DNA of 64,000 nt from Paracoccus sediminicola (GCF_027912835.1 NZ_CP115768.1:1674001-1738000), one strand, 5' to 3'; counted from the first letter of the stretch, positions 27,916 through 37,464 are shown. Numbers and translations are program-made. Notes: a model not told the origin generated them from the sequence alone.

Positions 27916-29268
27916 TTACCTCGCCGCGTCGAACACCGGTTTGTAGATCTTCTCCAGACGCGCCACCGCATCCGCCGGAGAGATCTCTTCCGATTCTCCT
28001 GTCCTGCGCGAGGTCAGCTCGACCTTGTTATTCTGCAGACCGCGCGGCCCCACCGTCACCCGCCAGGGTAGCCCGATCAGGTCCATCGTGGCGAATTTCG
28101 CCCCTGCGCGTTCGTCGCGGTCGTCATAGAGCACGTCGAACCCCTTTGCCTTCAGATCCCGATACAGCGCCTCACAGGCGCTATCCACCGAGGAATCGCC
28201 CTGTTTCAGATTGACGATGCCGACATGGAACGGCGTCACGCCCTCGGGCCAGATAATGCCCTTCTCGTCATGGCTGGCCTCGATGATCGCCCCGGCCAGG
28301 CGGCTGACGCCGATGCCGTGGCTGCCCATATGCACCGGGACGCGCTGCCCGTCTGGTCCGACCACGGTGGCGCCCATCGGTTCGGAATATTTGGTGCCGA
28401 AATAGAAAATCTGGCCGACCTCGATCCCGCGTGCGCTGCGGCGGCGCTCCTCGGGGATCTCGTTGAACTTCGCCTCGTCATGGGTTTCGTCGGTGCGAGC
28501 GTAACGGCTGGTGAATTCTTCCAGCACCGCCTGGCATTGCTCGACACTGTCATAGTCGATCTCACGGTCGCCGAATTTCAGCTCGGTGATTTCGCTGTCA
28601 TAGAACACCTCCGACTCGCCAGTCTCGGCCAGCACGAGGAATTCATGCGTGTCATCCCCGCCGATCGGGCCGCTATCCGCGCGCATCGGGATCGCCTGAA
28701 GCCCCATGCGTTCATAGGTCCGCAGATAGGTCACCAGATGCCGGTTATAGGCGTGCAGCGCGTCCTCGCGCGAGAGGTCGAAATTATAGCCATCCTTCAT
28801 CAGGAACTCGCGGCCCCGCATGACGCCGAAACGCGGGCGGACCTCGTCGCGGAATTTCCACTGGATGTGATACAGCGTCAGCGGCAGATCCTTGTAGCTG
28901 TTCACATGGCTGCGGAAGATGTCGGTGATCATCTCTTCATTGGTCGGACCATACAGCATGTCGCGTCCGTGGCGGTCGGTGATACGCAGCAACTCCTCGC
29001 CATAGGCATCATAGCGGCCGCTTTCGCGCCACAGATCCGCCGATTGCAGCGTCGGCATCAGCACCGGGATATGCCCGGCGCGCTGCTGTTCCTCATGCAC
29101 GATCTGCTCGATCCGGCGCAGCACCTTCTGGCCCAGAGGCAGCCAGGAATAGATTCCCGCCGCCTGCTGCTTGATCATGCCGGCGCGCAGCATCAGCCGG
29201 TGACTGACGATCTGCGCCTCCTTGGGGTCTTCCTTGAGGACGGGCAGGAAATAACGCGACAGACGCAT
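27916..29268 (-). CDS. proS: Prolyl-tRNA synthetase, alphaproteobacterial short type
   Basis: Charges tRNA-Pro. The 450-residue protein has the bacterial-type N-terminus [20 protein letters not shown], class II motif 1 [15 protein letters not shown], motif 2 [13 protein letters not shown] with [16 protein letters not shown], motif 3 [13 protein letters not shown], and a C-terminal anticodon domain. The roughly 180-residue editing insertion of E. coli ProRS is absent, as is normal in alphaproteobacteria, so mischarged Ala-tRNA-Pro must be cleared by another protein. Its ATG is preceded by GGAAGG. Confidence 0.97.
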   Translation of the reverse strand: MRLSRYFLPVLKEDPKEAQIVSHRLMLRAGMIKQQAAGIYSWLPLGQKVLRRIEQIVHEEQQRAGHIPVLMPTLQSADLWRESGRYDAYGEELLRITDRHGRDMLYGPTNEEMITDIFRSHVNSYKDLPLTLYHIQWKFRDEVRPRFGVMRGREFLMKDGYNFDLSREDALHAYNRHLVTYLRTYERMGLQAIPMRADSGPIGGDDTHEFLVLAETGESEVFYDSEITELKFGDREIDYDSVEQCQAVLEEFTSRYARTDETHDEAKFNEIPEERRRSARGIEVGQIFYFGTKYSEPMGATVVGPDGQRVPVHMGSHGIGVSRLAGAIIEASHDEKGIIWPEGVTPFHVGIVNLKQGDSSVDSACEALYRDLKAKGFDVLYDDRDERAGAKFATMDLIGLPWRVTVGPRGLQNNKVELTSRRTGESEEISPADAVARLEKIYKPVFDAAR

Positions 29269-29347
29269 GGGCGGGCCTTCCGTAACGGGTTTCCGCGACG
29301 GTTAGCGGAAGCCCCTGCGCGGGGCAAGGGTGATGGCCGCGTTCGGC

Positions 29348-29719
29348 CTAGCGATTGCGGCCAATCGGCCCCAGATGGGTGTGTCCGAACCCGGCATCGG
29401 TCTTGAGGCCATAGCCCAGCATCCGGTCGAACCCCGCATGGCCCAGCCAGAGCGCAGCAAGGGCCATCATGCCCCCATTCCCGATGACGCTGCCCAGCAT
29501 CAGCAGCATCAGTCCGAACGCATAGAGATGCACCAGGTTATAGACAGCCGCCCCGATCTTCGGCCCCCCGGCATAGCCCGCAAAGGCCAGATCCGGCGCA
29601 AAGAACAGCAGCAGCGCCAGCCACCAGGCAAAGCCGCCGCCGAGGGCGCTGTAGATCCAGATCCCGGCGAAAAAGACGACCGCGCCCTCGACGCGCTGCC
29701 AGATGACGACTCTGTTCAT
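29348..29719 (-). CDS. DUF4260 family membrane protein
   Basis: A 123-residue protein with about four membrane helices. The family pattern is clear: FFAPDLAFAGYAGGPKIGAAVYNLVH-like core, ALAALWLGHAGFDRMLGYGLK and a C-terminal GFGHTHLGPIGR. Function is unknown. It stands alone, upstream of proS on the same strand and divergent from a glycosyltransferase gene 78 bp away. Confidence 0.85.
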   Translation of the reverse strand: MNRVVIWQRVEGAVVFFAGIWIYSALGGGFAWWLALLLFFAPDLAFAGYAGGPKIGAAVYNLVHLYAFGLMLLMLGSVIGNGGMMALAALWLGHAGFDRMLGYGLKTDAGFGHTHLGPIGRNR

Positions 29720-29797
29720 CGCTTTAACCTTTTGCCTTTCAGCTTCGCACGGTCTAATTCCTCTGCAACGAGAAGCATATACTGCGGAAGCTCCGCC

Positions 29798-30763
29798 ATG
29801 ACCGCCACTCCGCAATTTTCCGCCGACTTCAAACCGCAGAACGACACTGCCATCATTCTGGCCTGCGATGCGGCCTATCTGGCCTATGCAGCGATCCCGG
29901 CACTGCAGCTCGCCCGCGGCAAGCGCGACTACGATCTTCTGATCGGCGGACCGGTTCCGCTTGCGCTGCCGGCGCTGTTGCGCGAGGCCGGGATAGGCCA
30001 TGTCGCGGCGGCGGACGCAACGCTCGTCGATGCGCTGCCCACCGATGCGCGGCGGTCGATCGCGACCTATATGGAGCTGTTCTGCGCCTCGGCCCTGCGC
30101 GGGATCTATCGCCGGATCCTCGTGCTCGACAGCGACGTGATTTTTCAGCGCGGCGATCCGGGGCGGCTTCTCTGCGCCGACATGCTCGGACATGCCGTTG
30201 CGGCGGTCCGTGACAACCGGCAATGGCGCTCGCCCCGGAGACGGGTGCGCGAGTTCCGGCAGCTCGGCCTGCCGGCGGCGCCCTATTTCAACGCGGGCGT
30301 GGTGATGATCGACACCGAGCGATGGGCAGAGGCGGATCTGAGCGCCCGTGCCGCCAGCTTCGCGCATGCGCATCTGGACAGGCTAGGCCGCGATCAGGCG
30401 CTGATGAACGGGATGCTGCACGGCGACTGGGCCGAGATCAGCCCCTTGTGGAACTGGCAGTTTACCTGGTCCTCGGCGCATCTGATGTCGATGGCGGATC
30501 CCTGCCTCGTGCATTTCATCGGGCCGCATAAGCCCTGGCTCGACAGCGCGGATGGGCGCATCCCGATGCGGCTTCGTGCCGATTACGCTGCGATCCTGCC
30601 ACGGCATTTCCCAGATGCGCCGCGCGGCACGGCGCTGGAGCGCCGCCACTTGCCCGAGCGGCACGATCTCGGGAAATCGCTGTTCAAGCAGTGGCGCTCG
30701 TCTGGCGCGATGCTCGACTATCTGGGCCGCTTCCCGGATGAATATACGCTCCTAAAGCCCTGA
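29798..30763 (+). CDS. GT8-like glycosyltransferase
   Basis: A 321-residue soluble protein with the layout of family 8 glycosyltransferases. It has an N-terminal nucleotide-binding half (TAIILACDAAYLAYA), the metal-binding DxD in RILVLDSDVIF (D111, D113), PYFNAGVVMID, GRDQALMNGMLHGDW and HFIGPHKPWL. It probably transfers a hexose from a nucleotide sugar in building a surface polysaccharide, but donor and acceptor are unknown. The ribosome binding site is weak. Its stop is 1 nt from the stop of the convergent glycosyltransferase gene. Confidence 0.8.
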   Translation: MTATPQFSADFKPQNDTAIILACDAAYLAYAAIPALQLARGKRDYDLLIGGPVPLALPALLREAGIGHVAAADATLVDALPTDARRSIATYMELFCASALRGIYRRILVLDSDVIFQRGDPGRLLCADMLGHAVAAVRDNRQWRSPRRRVREFRQLGLPAAPYFNAGVVMIDTERWAEADLSARAASFAHAHLDRLGRDQALMNGMLHGDWAEISPLWNWQFTWSSAHLMSMADPCLVHFIGPHKPWLDSADGRIPMRLRADYAAILPRHFPDAPRGTALERRHLPERHDLGKSLFKQWRSSGAMLDYLGRFPDEYTLLKP

Positions 30764-30764
30764 A

Positions 30765-31562
30765 CTAGATCCATTTATCAGCGATCCATTTCGCCGGAAG
30801 GTAGTAATGGCGGAGATGTTTTGAAACGCTCTCACGCCGCCGCCCGTCAAAAGTCGCCCTCAGATGGTCGCCGGGGCTGCGCAGCGGATCGTTCTTGGAC
30901 CACTGGCCGAGCACGGCATCATCCGGGTTCAGATGGCCCGCGAAGATCACCACTTTCGTGCCACGCGGGATCCGCGGGGGCTGCACATAGTTCAGCGGAA
31001 ATGGCGGGATGCAATGCATGCGGAAATGGCTTACCCATCCGCGCGGCCAGAACTTCACCCCGCCCGGCGCGTTATGGGTCACGAAGCGCTGCTCATAGCG
31101 GTATTTGTCGGCGAAGCCCTGCGGGTCCGAAAGAAATTTCTCGCGCATCGGTGCCAGCTTGCCGACCTTCATCCGATAGATCGAGGTCTGCGCCATACGC
31201 TCAAGCGGGGTGTTGGGGTTCTTCGCGGTGATGGTATCCGCAGGATCGCCATACTCGAAGAACGCGTCGAGACTGCCGGTCACGATCACGTCGAGATCCA
31301 TGAACAGCACGGTCCCGGTGATATCGCCAAGATCGCCCCAGAGCTGCGATTTCGGCCATTTGCCGGGGGTGTTCCTCGGCATGACGAAATCCGGATCGGG
31401 CAGAGGCCGGGTCTCGATCGCGGGGTTCAGCCCCTCGGTGCTGTCGGTGAAGCAGATGACCCGGAACGGCGGGGTGATATTCTTCGCCACCATGTTATAG
31501 AAGCGATTGGCATAGTCGGGACCGTATTTCGCGCCCCATTTGATGCAGATGATCTGTTTCAT
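30765..31562 (-). CDS. Glycosyltransferase-like protein, paralogue of the one at 45115-45894
   Basis: A 265-residue protein with MKQIICIKWGAKYGPDYANR, a FRVICFTDSTEGL segment, the DxD motif FMDLDVIV (D89, D91), PRGWVSHFRMHCIPP and KVVIFAGHLNPDD. The same blocks occur in the same order at 45115-45894, so the two form one family, probably glycosyltransferases of surface glycans. I start it at ATG 31562 with AAGAAGAG upstream. No membrane segment is seen. Donor and acceptor are unknown. Confidence 0.78.
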   Translation of the reverse strand: MKQIICIKWGAKYGPDYANRFYNMVAKNITPPFRVICFTDSTEGLNPAIETRPLPDPDFVMPRNTPGKWPKSQLWGDLGDITGTVLFMDLDVIVTGSLDAFFEYGDPADTITAKNPNTPLERMAQTSIYRMKVGKLAPMREKFLSDPQGFADKYRYEQRFVTHNAPGGVKFWPRGWVSHFRMHCIPPFPLNYVQPPRIPRGTKVVIFAGHLNPDDAVLGQWSKNDPLRSPGDHLRATFDGRRRESVSKHLRHYYLPAKWIADKWI

Positions 31563-31604
31563 GGCTCTTCTTTTGCCGGTGTTTCGGCAATGCGGCAAGA
31601 GCTG

Positions 31605-31632
31605 TTGACTCTGCCCGCCACCGCGCTATAAG
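31605..31632 (+). promoter_or_regulatory. rpsD promoter
   Basis: TTGACT (31605-31610) and TATAAG (31627-31632) with a 16-nt spacer form the best sigma-70-like promoter in the window. The expected start is near 31640, giving a leader of about 90 nt before the rpsD GTG. Confidence 0.7.
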
Positions 31633-31639
31633 CGCCGCT

Positions 31640-31729
31640 TCATTGGTGTTGGGGGCCCTCGCAAGAGGATGCCTGTCGCCCTTCGGGGAAAGGACAACGC
31701 CCTTTTGAAACAGCAAAAGGAGATCAGCG
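31640..31729 (+). other. Structured 5' leader of rpsD
   Basis: The leader holds two small stems closed by very stable tetraloops, CCTC-GCAA-GAGG and CCC-TTCG-GGG, ahead of the AAAGGAG ribosome binding site. S4 represses its own synthesis in several bacteria by binding leader RNA, so this could be a control element. No known S4 leader family is recognised. Confidence 0.35.
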
Positions 31730-32350
31730 GTGAGCAAACGCACCTCTGCCAAGTATAAGATCGACCGCCGCATGGGCGAAAACATCTGGGGCCGCGCCAA
31801 GTCCCCGGTCAACCGCCGCGAATACGGCCCCGGCCAGCACGGTCAGCGCCGCAAGGGCAAGATGTCCGATTTCGGCACCCAGCTGCGCGCCAAGCAGAAG
31901 CTGAAGGGTTACTACGGCGACCTGACCGAAAAGCAGTTCCGCCGCATCTATGCCGAGGCCGAGCGGGTCAAGGGCGACACCAGCGAAAACCTGATCGGCC
32001 TGCTCGAGCGCCGTCTGGACGCTGTCGTCTATCGCGCCAAGTTCGTGCCGACCATCTTCGCCGCGCGCCAGTTCGTGAACCACGGCCATATCGAAGTGAA
32101 CGGCCAGAAGGTCAACATCGCCTCGTATCGCGTCAAGGAAGGCGATGTGGTTTCGGTCCGCGAGCGTTCGCGCCAGCTGGCCATCGTGCTGGAAGCCGTG
32201 CAACTGCCCGAGCGTGATGTGCCGGATTATCTGGAAGTCGACCACAACAAGATGACCGCGAGCTTCGTGCGGACGCCGGCTCTGGGTGACGTGCCCTATG
32301 CCGTGCAGATGGAGCCGAACCTGGTCGTCGAATTCTACGCAAAGAACTGA
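31730..32350 (+). CDS. rpsD: 30S ribosomal protein S4
   Basis: S4 is a primary binder of 16S rRNA that starts assembly of the small subunit body. The 206-residue protein has the expected N-terminus [40 protein letters not shown] and the S4 RNA-binding domain from about residue 94 ([39 protein letters not shown]). The start is GTG 31730 with AAAGGAGAT upstream. It stands alone with its own promoter and terminator, as often in alphaproteobacteria, and not in the alpha operon as in E. coli. Confidence 0.98.
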   Translation: MSKRTSAKYKIDRRMGENIWGRAKSPVNRREYGPGQHGQRRKGKMSDFGTQLRAKQKLKGYYGDLTEKQFRRIYAEAERVKGDTSENLIGLLERRLDAVVYRAKFVPTIFAARQFVNHGHIEVNGQKVNIASYRVKEGDVVSVRERSRQLAIVLEAVQLPERDVPDYLEVDHNKMTASFVRTPALGDVPYAVQMEPNLVVEFYAKN

Positions 32351-32374
32351 TCTTCGCCGCATCGGATTTGCAGG

Positions 32375-32399
32375 GGCCGTCCTTCGGGGCGGCCTTTTT
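32375..32399 (+). terminator. rpsD intrinsic terminator
   Basis: Stem GGCCGTCC (32375-32382) and GGGCGGCC (32387-32394) with one G-U pair, a TTCG loop and a following TTTTT (32395-32399). It is a textbook Rho-independent terminator 24 nt after the rpsD stop. Confidence 0.88.
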
Positions 32400-32419
32400 G
32401 CATTATTGGTGTGGCCGGA

Positions 32420-32465
32420 CCGGGGCGCTGCCCCGGACCCCAGGATATTTCGGTCAGGATGAAGA
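32420..32465 (+). repeat. Terminator-like intergenic repeat, copy C
   Basis: Hairpin CCGGGGC/GCCCCGG with a 3-nt loop (32420-32436), then GGACCCCAGGATATTT and CGGTCAGGATGAAGA. It is the clearest match to copy A, sharing TCAGGATGAAG exactly. It lies behind the rpsD terminator and before the 3' end of the convergent helicase gene. Confidence 0.75.
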
Positions 32466-32542
32466 GGCGCCGCCGCAAGCAACTGCGACGGCGTTCGGCA
32501 TCTGCACCCGTGCGGATCAGGCTGTCGCCGGGAAGTTCTGTC

Positions 32543-35440
32543 TTACTTCTTCTCTTTCAGCGCGGCGAGCACCGCGAAGGGATTGTCCGGATCCACAGGC
32601 TTTTCCGAGCGGGGCGGACGGGCGCTGAAATTCTTCGGCTTGTCGCCGCGGTCATTCTTGCCGCGTCCCGGTTTGCCGCCTTTGGGTTTGCCGCCACCTT
32701 TGGGACGGTCGCCGCGCGGCTTGCCCTGACGGTGATCGCCATCGGCGCGTGCATTCTGGCGACGCGCACCGCCCTGACCGCGCGGGCCGCGCTGCTTGGG
32801 CACCCAGCGGAAGGTATAGAAAACCTCCATCTCCGTCTCGGCGGGGGTTTCCCCGGTGGCGGTGGCGCTGTCATCGGCAGCGGTTTCGCCCGTGGCCATG
32901 TCAGAGCTGGCAGCCTCGGCGGCAGCGGCCTCCGCCTTTTTCTTCTCGGCCTGTTCGGATTCCCATTTCGCCCGGGTTTCCGCGGCGAGAACCGATTCCT
33001 CTTCGGTCATCGGATGCTCGCCCTCAGCCTCGGCCACCGTGGCCGGTTCCGGCGCAGCCTGCGGCGCGGTGTCAGGCTTGACCTTCACCCTCTCGCCCTT
33101 TTCGGCGGCGTAACCCAGGCCTTCCATCAGCCCGGCGAACTGGTCCAGCGTCATGCCGGTGATCGACAGCATGTCGGCGTTCGCCTCGAACCCGCCGCGC
33201 GTATCCTGGGTGCGCAGCATATCGGCGAGCCGTTCCAGCATGTCGATGCGGATCGCCCGGTCGCCCGCCGGACGATAGCCCGAGAGCGTATAGGCTGACG
33301 CGGGAACTTCGGGCAGGTTCGGGATCGTCACCAACCCCGGAGGCGGGCTTTCGGGGAATTCGGACAAGCCTTCCCAAAGCCCCGACAGCACAAGCCGCAA
33401 CCGCGTCGGGGCGGGCTTCAGCAAAGCAGGCATGAAGATGGTGAACTGACCGAAGCGCACGCCATGCTTGCGCAGGCTGCCCCGCGCCTCCTGATCGAGT
33501 TCCTTGACCTCGGCGGCGACCTCTTCGCGGCGGATCAGACCGAGATTCTCGACCAGACGGAAGGCAAAGCCACGGGCCAGCCCGGTCAGGGTCTCGTCCC
33601 GGCTCATCGCCTGAAGAGGTTCGAACAGCGACGCGATCTTGCGGTCGATGAAATGCTGAAGGCGTCGGCGCACCTTGTCGGCGATATCCTGCCCAGCTTC
33701 CTCGTCGACGAAAGCCTCGACACCCGGCTTCATCGGCTCGGCGCCTTTGACCAGCTTGCCGACAGCGGTGTCGCCCCACATCAGACCGCCTTGTTCGGTA
33801 AAGTCCAGCTCGGTGTCGGGCGCGTTATAGAGACGGTCGGCGCGCAGATGGAATTCGGGCCGCAGCGCCTCATAGGCGGCGCGGTTCAGCATCCGCGCCT
33901 CGTCGGAATTCTGGGTTTCGTCCGCGCGGAAGCGGAATCCTTCCAGCCGACCGGCGAATTCGCCCTCGACGCTGACTTCACCCTTGTCGTTCACCTCGGC
34001 CACGAGGGTCTCCTTCTGCTTGAGCCGGCGCATCAGCACGGATGTGCGCCGGTCCACAAATCGTTGCGTCAGCGCGGCGTGCAGCGCGTCCGACAGGCGG
34101 TCTTCTACAGTGCGCGTCGCCTCGCGCCAATACGATTCATCCGCGACCCATCCGCTGCGCTGCGCCACATAGGTCCAGGTCCGGATAAAAGCGAGGCGCT
34201 TCGACAACGCGTCGATATCGCCCTGGGTTCGGTCGATTCGGTCGATGGCACGGGCCAGCCAGTCATCGGGGATCGGCCCGTCCTGCAGGAAGGTGAAGAT
34301 GCGCAGCAACAGGCTGGTGTGTTCCGCAGGCGAGATCGAGCGGAAATCGGGGATGCGGCAGACATTCCAGAGCAGGCGCACATCCGGCCCGGTGGTCACG
34401 CGGTCGCGGATCTCGGGCAGGTCGCGCAGGGATTTCAGCGCCGAGAGGTCATCCGCCTCGCGTCCGCGAACCAGCAATTCGTGATCCGGCGACGCCTCGA
34501 GACTGGCAACCAGCCGGTCCATGCTGCCGAATTCCAGCCTCGGATTGCGCCACATCAGCCGGCTGATCGGGGCAAAGCGATGATTCTCGATGGCGTCGAT
34601 CAGCCCCTCATCCAGAGGCCCGGCCTCGCCGGTGACGCCGAATGTGCCGGGTTCCGTATGCCGCCCCGCGCGGCCCGCGATCTGGCCCAGCTCATGCGGG
34701 AAAAGCGGCCGCATCCGGCGCCCGTCGAATTTGACCGTCGAGGCGAAGCCGACATGGCGAATATCGAGATTGAGCCCCATGCCGATGGCATCCGTCGCCA
34801 CGAGATGATCGACCTCGCCCGATTGATACATCGCCACCTGCGCATTGCGCGTCCGCGGCGACAGCGCCCCCATCACCACCGCAGCACCGCCCTTCTGGCG
34901 GCGCAGCAGCTCGGCAATGGCATAGACGTCATCGACCGAGAAACCGACAATCGCCGAACGCGCGGGCATCCGACTGATCTTCCGCGTCCCGGCCCAGCTC
35001 AGAGTCGAGAACCGGTCGCGCCGCATGAACTGCACCCTGTCCAGAAGTGCCGCGATGGCCGGGCGCATCGTGTCAGACCCCAGAAGCAGAGTCTCGTGAT
35101 GGCCCCGCGCATGCAGCAGCCGGTCGGTGAACACATGGCCGCGCTGCGGATCTGCGGCAAGCTGGATCTCGTCCACCGCGACGAAATCGGCGGCGATCTC
35201 GGGCATGGCTTCTGTGGTGGCGACCCAGTATTGCGCACGGGTCGGAACGATCCGCTCTTCCCCGGTCACCAGAGCCACGACAGAGGGGCCGCGCGCCGCG
35301 ACGATCCGGTCATAGACCTCTCGCGCCAGCAGGCGCAGCGGCAGACCGATCACGCCGGTCCGGTGCGCAAGCATCCGTTCGATCGCGTAATGCGTCTTGC
35401 CGGTATTGGTCGGGCCAAGCACGGCCGTGATGCGTGACAT
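32543..35440 (-). CDS. SUV3-like DExH RNA helicase
   Basis: A 965-residue superfamily 2 helicase related to mitochondrial SUV3, conserved in alphaproteobacteria and probably acting in RNA turnover. Motif I is GPTNTGKT (9-16), motif II is DEIQ (90-93), motif V is ATDAIGMGLNLD and motif VI is QIAGRAGR (253-260). The region to about 760 carries the SUV3-type C-terminal domains. From about 790 the chain turns Ala/Glu-rich, then strongly basic with many Gly, Lys and Arg to the end, likely a disordered RNA-binding tail. The exact substrate is unknown. Confidence 0.9.
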   Translation of the reverse strand: MSRITAVLGPTNTGKTHYAIERMLAHRTGVIGLPLRLLAREVYDRIVAARGPSVVALVTGEERIVPTRAQYWVATTEAMPEIAADFVAVDEIQLAADPQRGHVFTDRLLHARGHHETLLLGSDTMRPAIAALLDRVQFMRRDRFSTLSWAGTRKISRMPARSAIVGFSVDDVYAIAELLRRQKGGAAVVMGALSPRTRNAQVAMYQSGEVDHLVATDAIGMGLNLDIRHVGFASTVKFDGRRMRPLFPHELGQIAGRAGRHTEPGTFGVTGEAGPLDEGLIDAIENHRFAPISRLMWRNPRLEFGSMDRLVASLEASPDHELLVRGREADDLSALKSLRDLPEIRDRVTTGPDVRLLWNVCRIPDFRSISPAEHTSLLLRIFTFLQDGPIPDDWLARAIDRIDRTQGDIDALSKRLAFIRTWTYVAQRSGWVADESYWREATRTVEDRLSDALHAALTQRFVDRRTSVLMRRLKQKETLVAEVNDKGEVSVEGEFAGRLEGFRFRADETQNSDEARMLNRAAYEALRPEFHLRADRLYNAPDTELDFTEQGGLMWGDTAVGKLVKGAEPMKPGVEAFVDEEAGQDIADKVRRRLQHFIDRKIASLFEPLQAMSRDETLTGLARGFAFRLVENLGLIRREEVAAEVKELDQEARGSLRKHGVRFGQFTIFMPALLKPAPTRLRLVLSGLWEGLSEFPESPPPGLVTIPNLPEVPASAYTLSGYRPAGDRAIRIDMLERLADMLRTQDTRGGFEANADMLSITGMTLDQFAGLMEGLGYAAEKGERVKVKPDTAPQAAPEPATVAEAEGEHPMTEEESVLAAETRAKWESEQAEKKKAEAAAAEAASSDMATGETAADDSATATGETPAETEMEVFYTFRWVPKQRGPRGQGGARRQNARADGDHRQGKPRGDRPKGGGKPKGGKPGRGKNDRGDKPKNFSARPPRSEKPVDPDNPFAVLAALKEKK

Positions 35441-35462
35441 GAATGCCCTTCCGTCTCAGCCG

Positions 35463-36017
35463 TCAGATGTTGGTGCCATTATCCTCGGCGTCAAGCCGGG
35501 CGGCGGCATCTATGGCATCCTGCTGGTGCGGATGGATCTCGAGAGAGCGGCGCAGCGCCTCGATCGCGGCATCCGTGCGGCCAAGCTCTTCCAGCATGGC
35601 GGCAAGCTGGTTCAGCGCCAGATATTGCTTCGGCTCGATCTCGAGCGCGCGGGCCAGATCGGCGGCGGCAGGCCCCGCATCGCCGTTCAGCCAATAGGCC
35701 AGCCCGCGCAGCTGATAGCCCATGGCGTGATCCGGCGCGTGATCGACAAGCGCAGTCAGATGGCCGATGGCGGCAGGCACATCGCCCTCATCAAGCGCCG
35801 TCTCGCCGCGCGTCTGGATCATGTTCAGCGCCTCCGAGCCGGTATCGGCCCAGCCATCTAGGATGCGGGTCTCGGCCTCCATCCACGCATCGCCCCGCTC
35901 CGCGGCCAGGGTTTCGAACAAAGCGGGGTCGACAGGTTCAGCAATTGCTTGCGCCGCGACGAATGCGGTGGCAAATGCCGTGACGGCACGATGGAAATAC
36001 GGGACGCGCCTTCTCAT
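35463..36017 (-). CDS. Tetratricopeptide repeat protein, exported
   Basis: A 184-residue protein with a signal peptide (about 1-26, ending near AIAEP) and two to three TPR units (about 75-165), for example AIGHLTALVDHAPDHAMGY and AAADLARALEIEPKQYLALN. It is probably a periplasmic scaffold protein. It is 22 nt behind the helicase start on the same strand and likely read through into it. The partner is unknown. Confidence 0.82.
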   Translation of the reverse strand: MRRRVPYFHRAVTAFATAFVAAQAIAEPVDPALFETLAAERGDAWMEAETRILDGWADTGSEALNMIQTRGETALDEGDVPAAIGHLTALVDHAPDHAMGYQLRGLAYWLNGDAGPAAADLARALEIEPKQYLALNQLAAMLEELGRTDAAIEALRRSLEIHPHQQDAIDAAARLDAEDNGTNI

Positions 36018-36074
36018 ATAGGCGTTCTAACCCGACTTGCTGGCGCTCTGCCAGTCAACTTTACGGAGGACATC

Positions 36075-36368
36075 ATGAGCAATGTAGTCAACGCCGCGGT
36101 CGACGCGCTGAATGCCAAGCTTGGCAGCTTCGATGACGGCACCGCGAAATTCGTGATCGAGGATGAGGGCGCGATCATGATCGATTCCGACGGCGCCCGC
36201 GCCGCCGATGACGCCGCTGAATCCGAGGTGACGCTCACCGCCAGCCGCGAAACCTTCGAGGGAATGCTGAACGGCGATGTCAATCCGACCACCGCCTTCA
36301 TGACCGGCAAGCTGAAGGTCGACGGAAATATGGGCCTGGCGATGAAGCTTGGCTCGGCACTCGCCTGA
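36075..36368 (+). CDS. SCP2 sterol-binding domain protein
   Basis: A stand-alone SCP2-fold protein of 97 residues. The lipid-binding pattern is clear: GTAKFVIEDEGAIMIDSDG, SEVTLTASRETFEGMLNGD, NPTTAFMTGKLKVDGNMGLAM. The fold binds hydrophobic ligands. The bacterial partner is not known. GGAGGA lies 6 nt before the ATG. It is divergent from the TPR gene and 50 nt ahead of a lysophospholipase-like gene, which fits a lipid-related role (inference). Confidence 0.9.
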   Translation: MSNVVNAAVDALNAKLGSFDDGTAKFVIEDEGAIMIDSDGARAADDAAESEVTLTASRETFEGMLNGDVNPTTAFMTGKLKVDGNMGLAMKLGSALA

Positions 36369-36418
36369 TCGGCGGCAATCTGCCCCTGCAAAGCCCAGAT
36401 GACCTTCGAGCCAGCATC

Positions 36419-37423
36419 ATGACCCTCTCGCCTGCCCCGTTTCACCAGTTCGCCGACACGCAGGAACCTCCCGCCGAAGCCTATTGGCTGCGCACGGATG
36501 ACGATGTTCGGCTGCGCGTCGCGCTCTGGCGGGCCGAGGCGGCAGAGGGCACCGTGCTGCTGTTCCCGGGCCGGACCGAATATGTCGAGAAATACGCCCC
36601 CGTCGCGCTGTTTCTGAATGCGGCGGGGCTCGACGTGCTGGCCATCGACTGGCGTGGTCAGGGCTGCGCCGATCGGTTGCAGGATAATCCTCGCCCCGGT
36701 CACGCGCTCGAATTCGCGCATTACCAGCTCGACGTGATCGCCATGATCGAGACCGCGACCGAACTGTCCCTGCCCCAGCCCTGGCATCTGCTGGCGCATT
36801 CGATGGGTGGCGGGATCGGGCTTGCGGCGCTGATGAACGGCCTTCCGGTCCAGAGCGCGACCTTTTCTGCGCCGATGTGGGGGATCAACCATTCCCCGAT
36901 GCCGCGTGCGTTCGCCGCGGCATTCGCGTCAATCGCCGGACGGATCGGTCAGGGTGGCCGCGCCGCCTTCGGCACTGGCGGCGATGGCACCTATGTGCTG
37001 GACGAGCCGTTCCGCAACAATCTGCTGACCGGCGATGCGGATGCCTGGGCCCGTCTGGTGCGCGAAGCCGCCGAATGGCCCGAGCTGACGCTCGGCGGGG
37101 CGAGCTATGGCTGGGTGCGCACTGCGCTCGACGAATGCCAGCGCATGGCGGACGACGCCTCACCCGACATTCCGATGCTGGTTTCCGTCGGCTCGCATGA
37201 ACTCGTCGTCTCGCCCGAGGCCATCCGTCAGCGCGCCGCCTCCTGGCCCGGCAGCCGCTTGCTGGAAATCGAGGGCGGCAATCACGAGGTGATGTTCGAG
37301 ACGCCAGAGCGGCAGGCCCGCTTTTTCGCAGCGTTTCTGGACCATATCGGGGCGTCCCTCCCCACCGCCGAGCATCGCGGCGAAACCGCGCCGCAACAGG
37401 CCCAAGCCGCCATCGGGGGTTGA
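36419..37423 (+). CDS. Alpha/beta hydrolase, lysophospholipase-like
   Basis: A serine hydrolase of the monoacylglycerol lipase/PldB group, 334 residues. The oxyanion region is LLFPGRTEYVEKY, then AIDWRGQG, and the nucleophile elbow is AHSMGGG with S128. A lid region (about 145-215) follows, and the catalytic His is in EGGNHEVMFE. It has no signal peptide. It overlaps the open frame of pepF only before the chosen pepF start. The substrate is probably a lysophospholipid or monoglyceride. Confidence 0.87.
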   Translation: MTLSPAPFHQFADTQEPPAEAYWLRTDDDVRLRVALWRAEAAEGTVLLFPGRTEYVEKYAPVALFLNAAGLDVLAIDWRGQGCADRLQDNPRPGHALEFAHYQLDVIAMIETATELSLPQPWHLLAHSMGGGIGLAALMNGLPVQSATFSAPMWGINHSPMPRAFAAAFASIAGRIGQGGRAAFGTGGDGTYVLDEPFRNNLLTGDADAWARLVREAAEWPELTLGGASYGWVRTALDECQRMADDASPDIPMLVSVGSHELVVSPEAIRQRAASWPGSRLLEIEGGNHEVMFETPERQARFFAAFLDHIGASLPTAEHRGETAPQQAQAAIGG

Positions 37424-37464
37424 ACCGCCCCGCCCCAGGCGGCACATCAGGAGCAACAGAAAGG

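Noticed and set aside
33464-35437. Open frame of about 657 codons opposite the helicase gene
   Set aside because: Antisense shadow; the helicase motifs on the other strand are complete.
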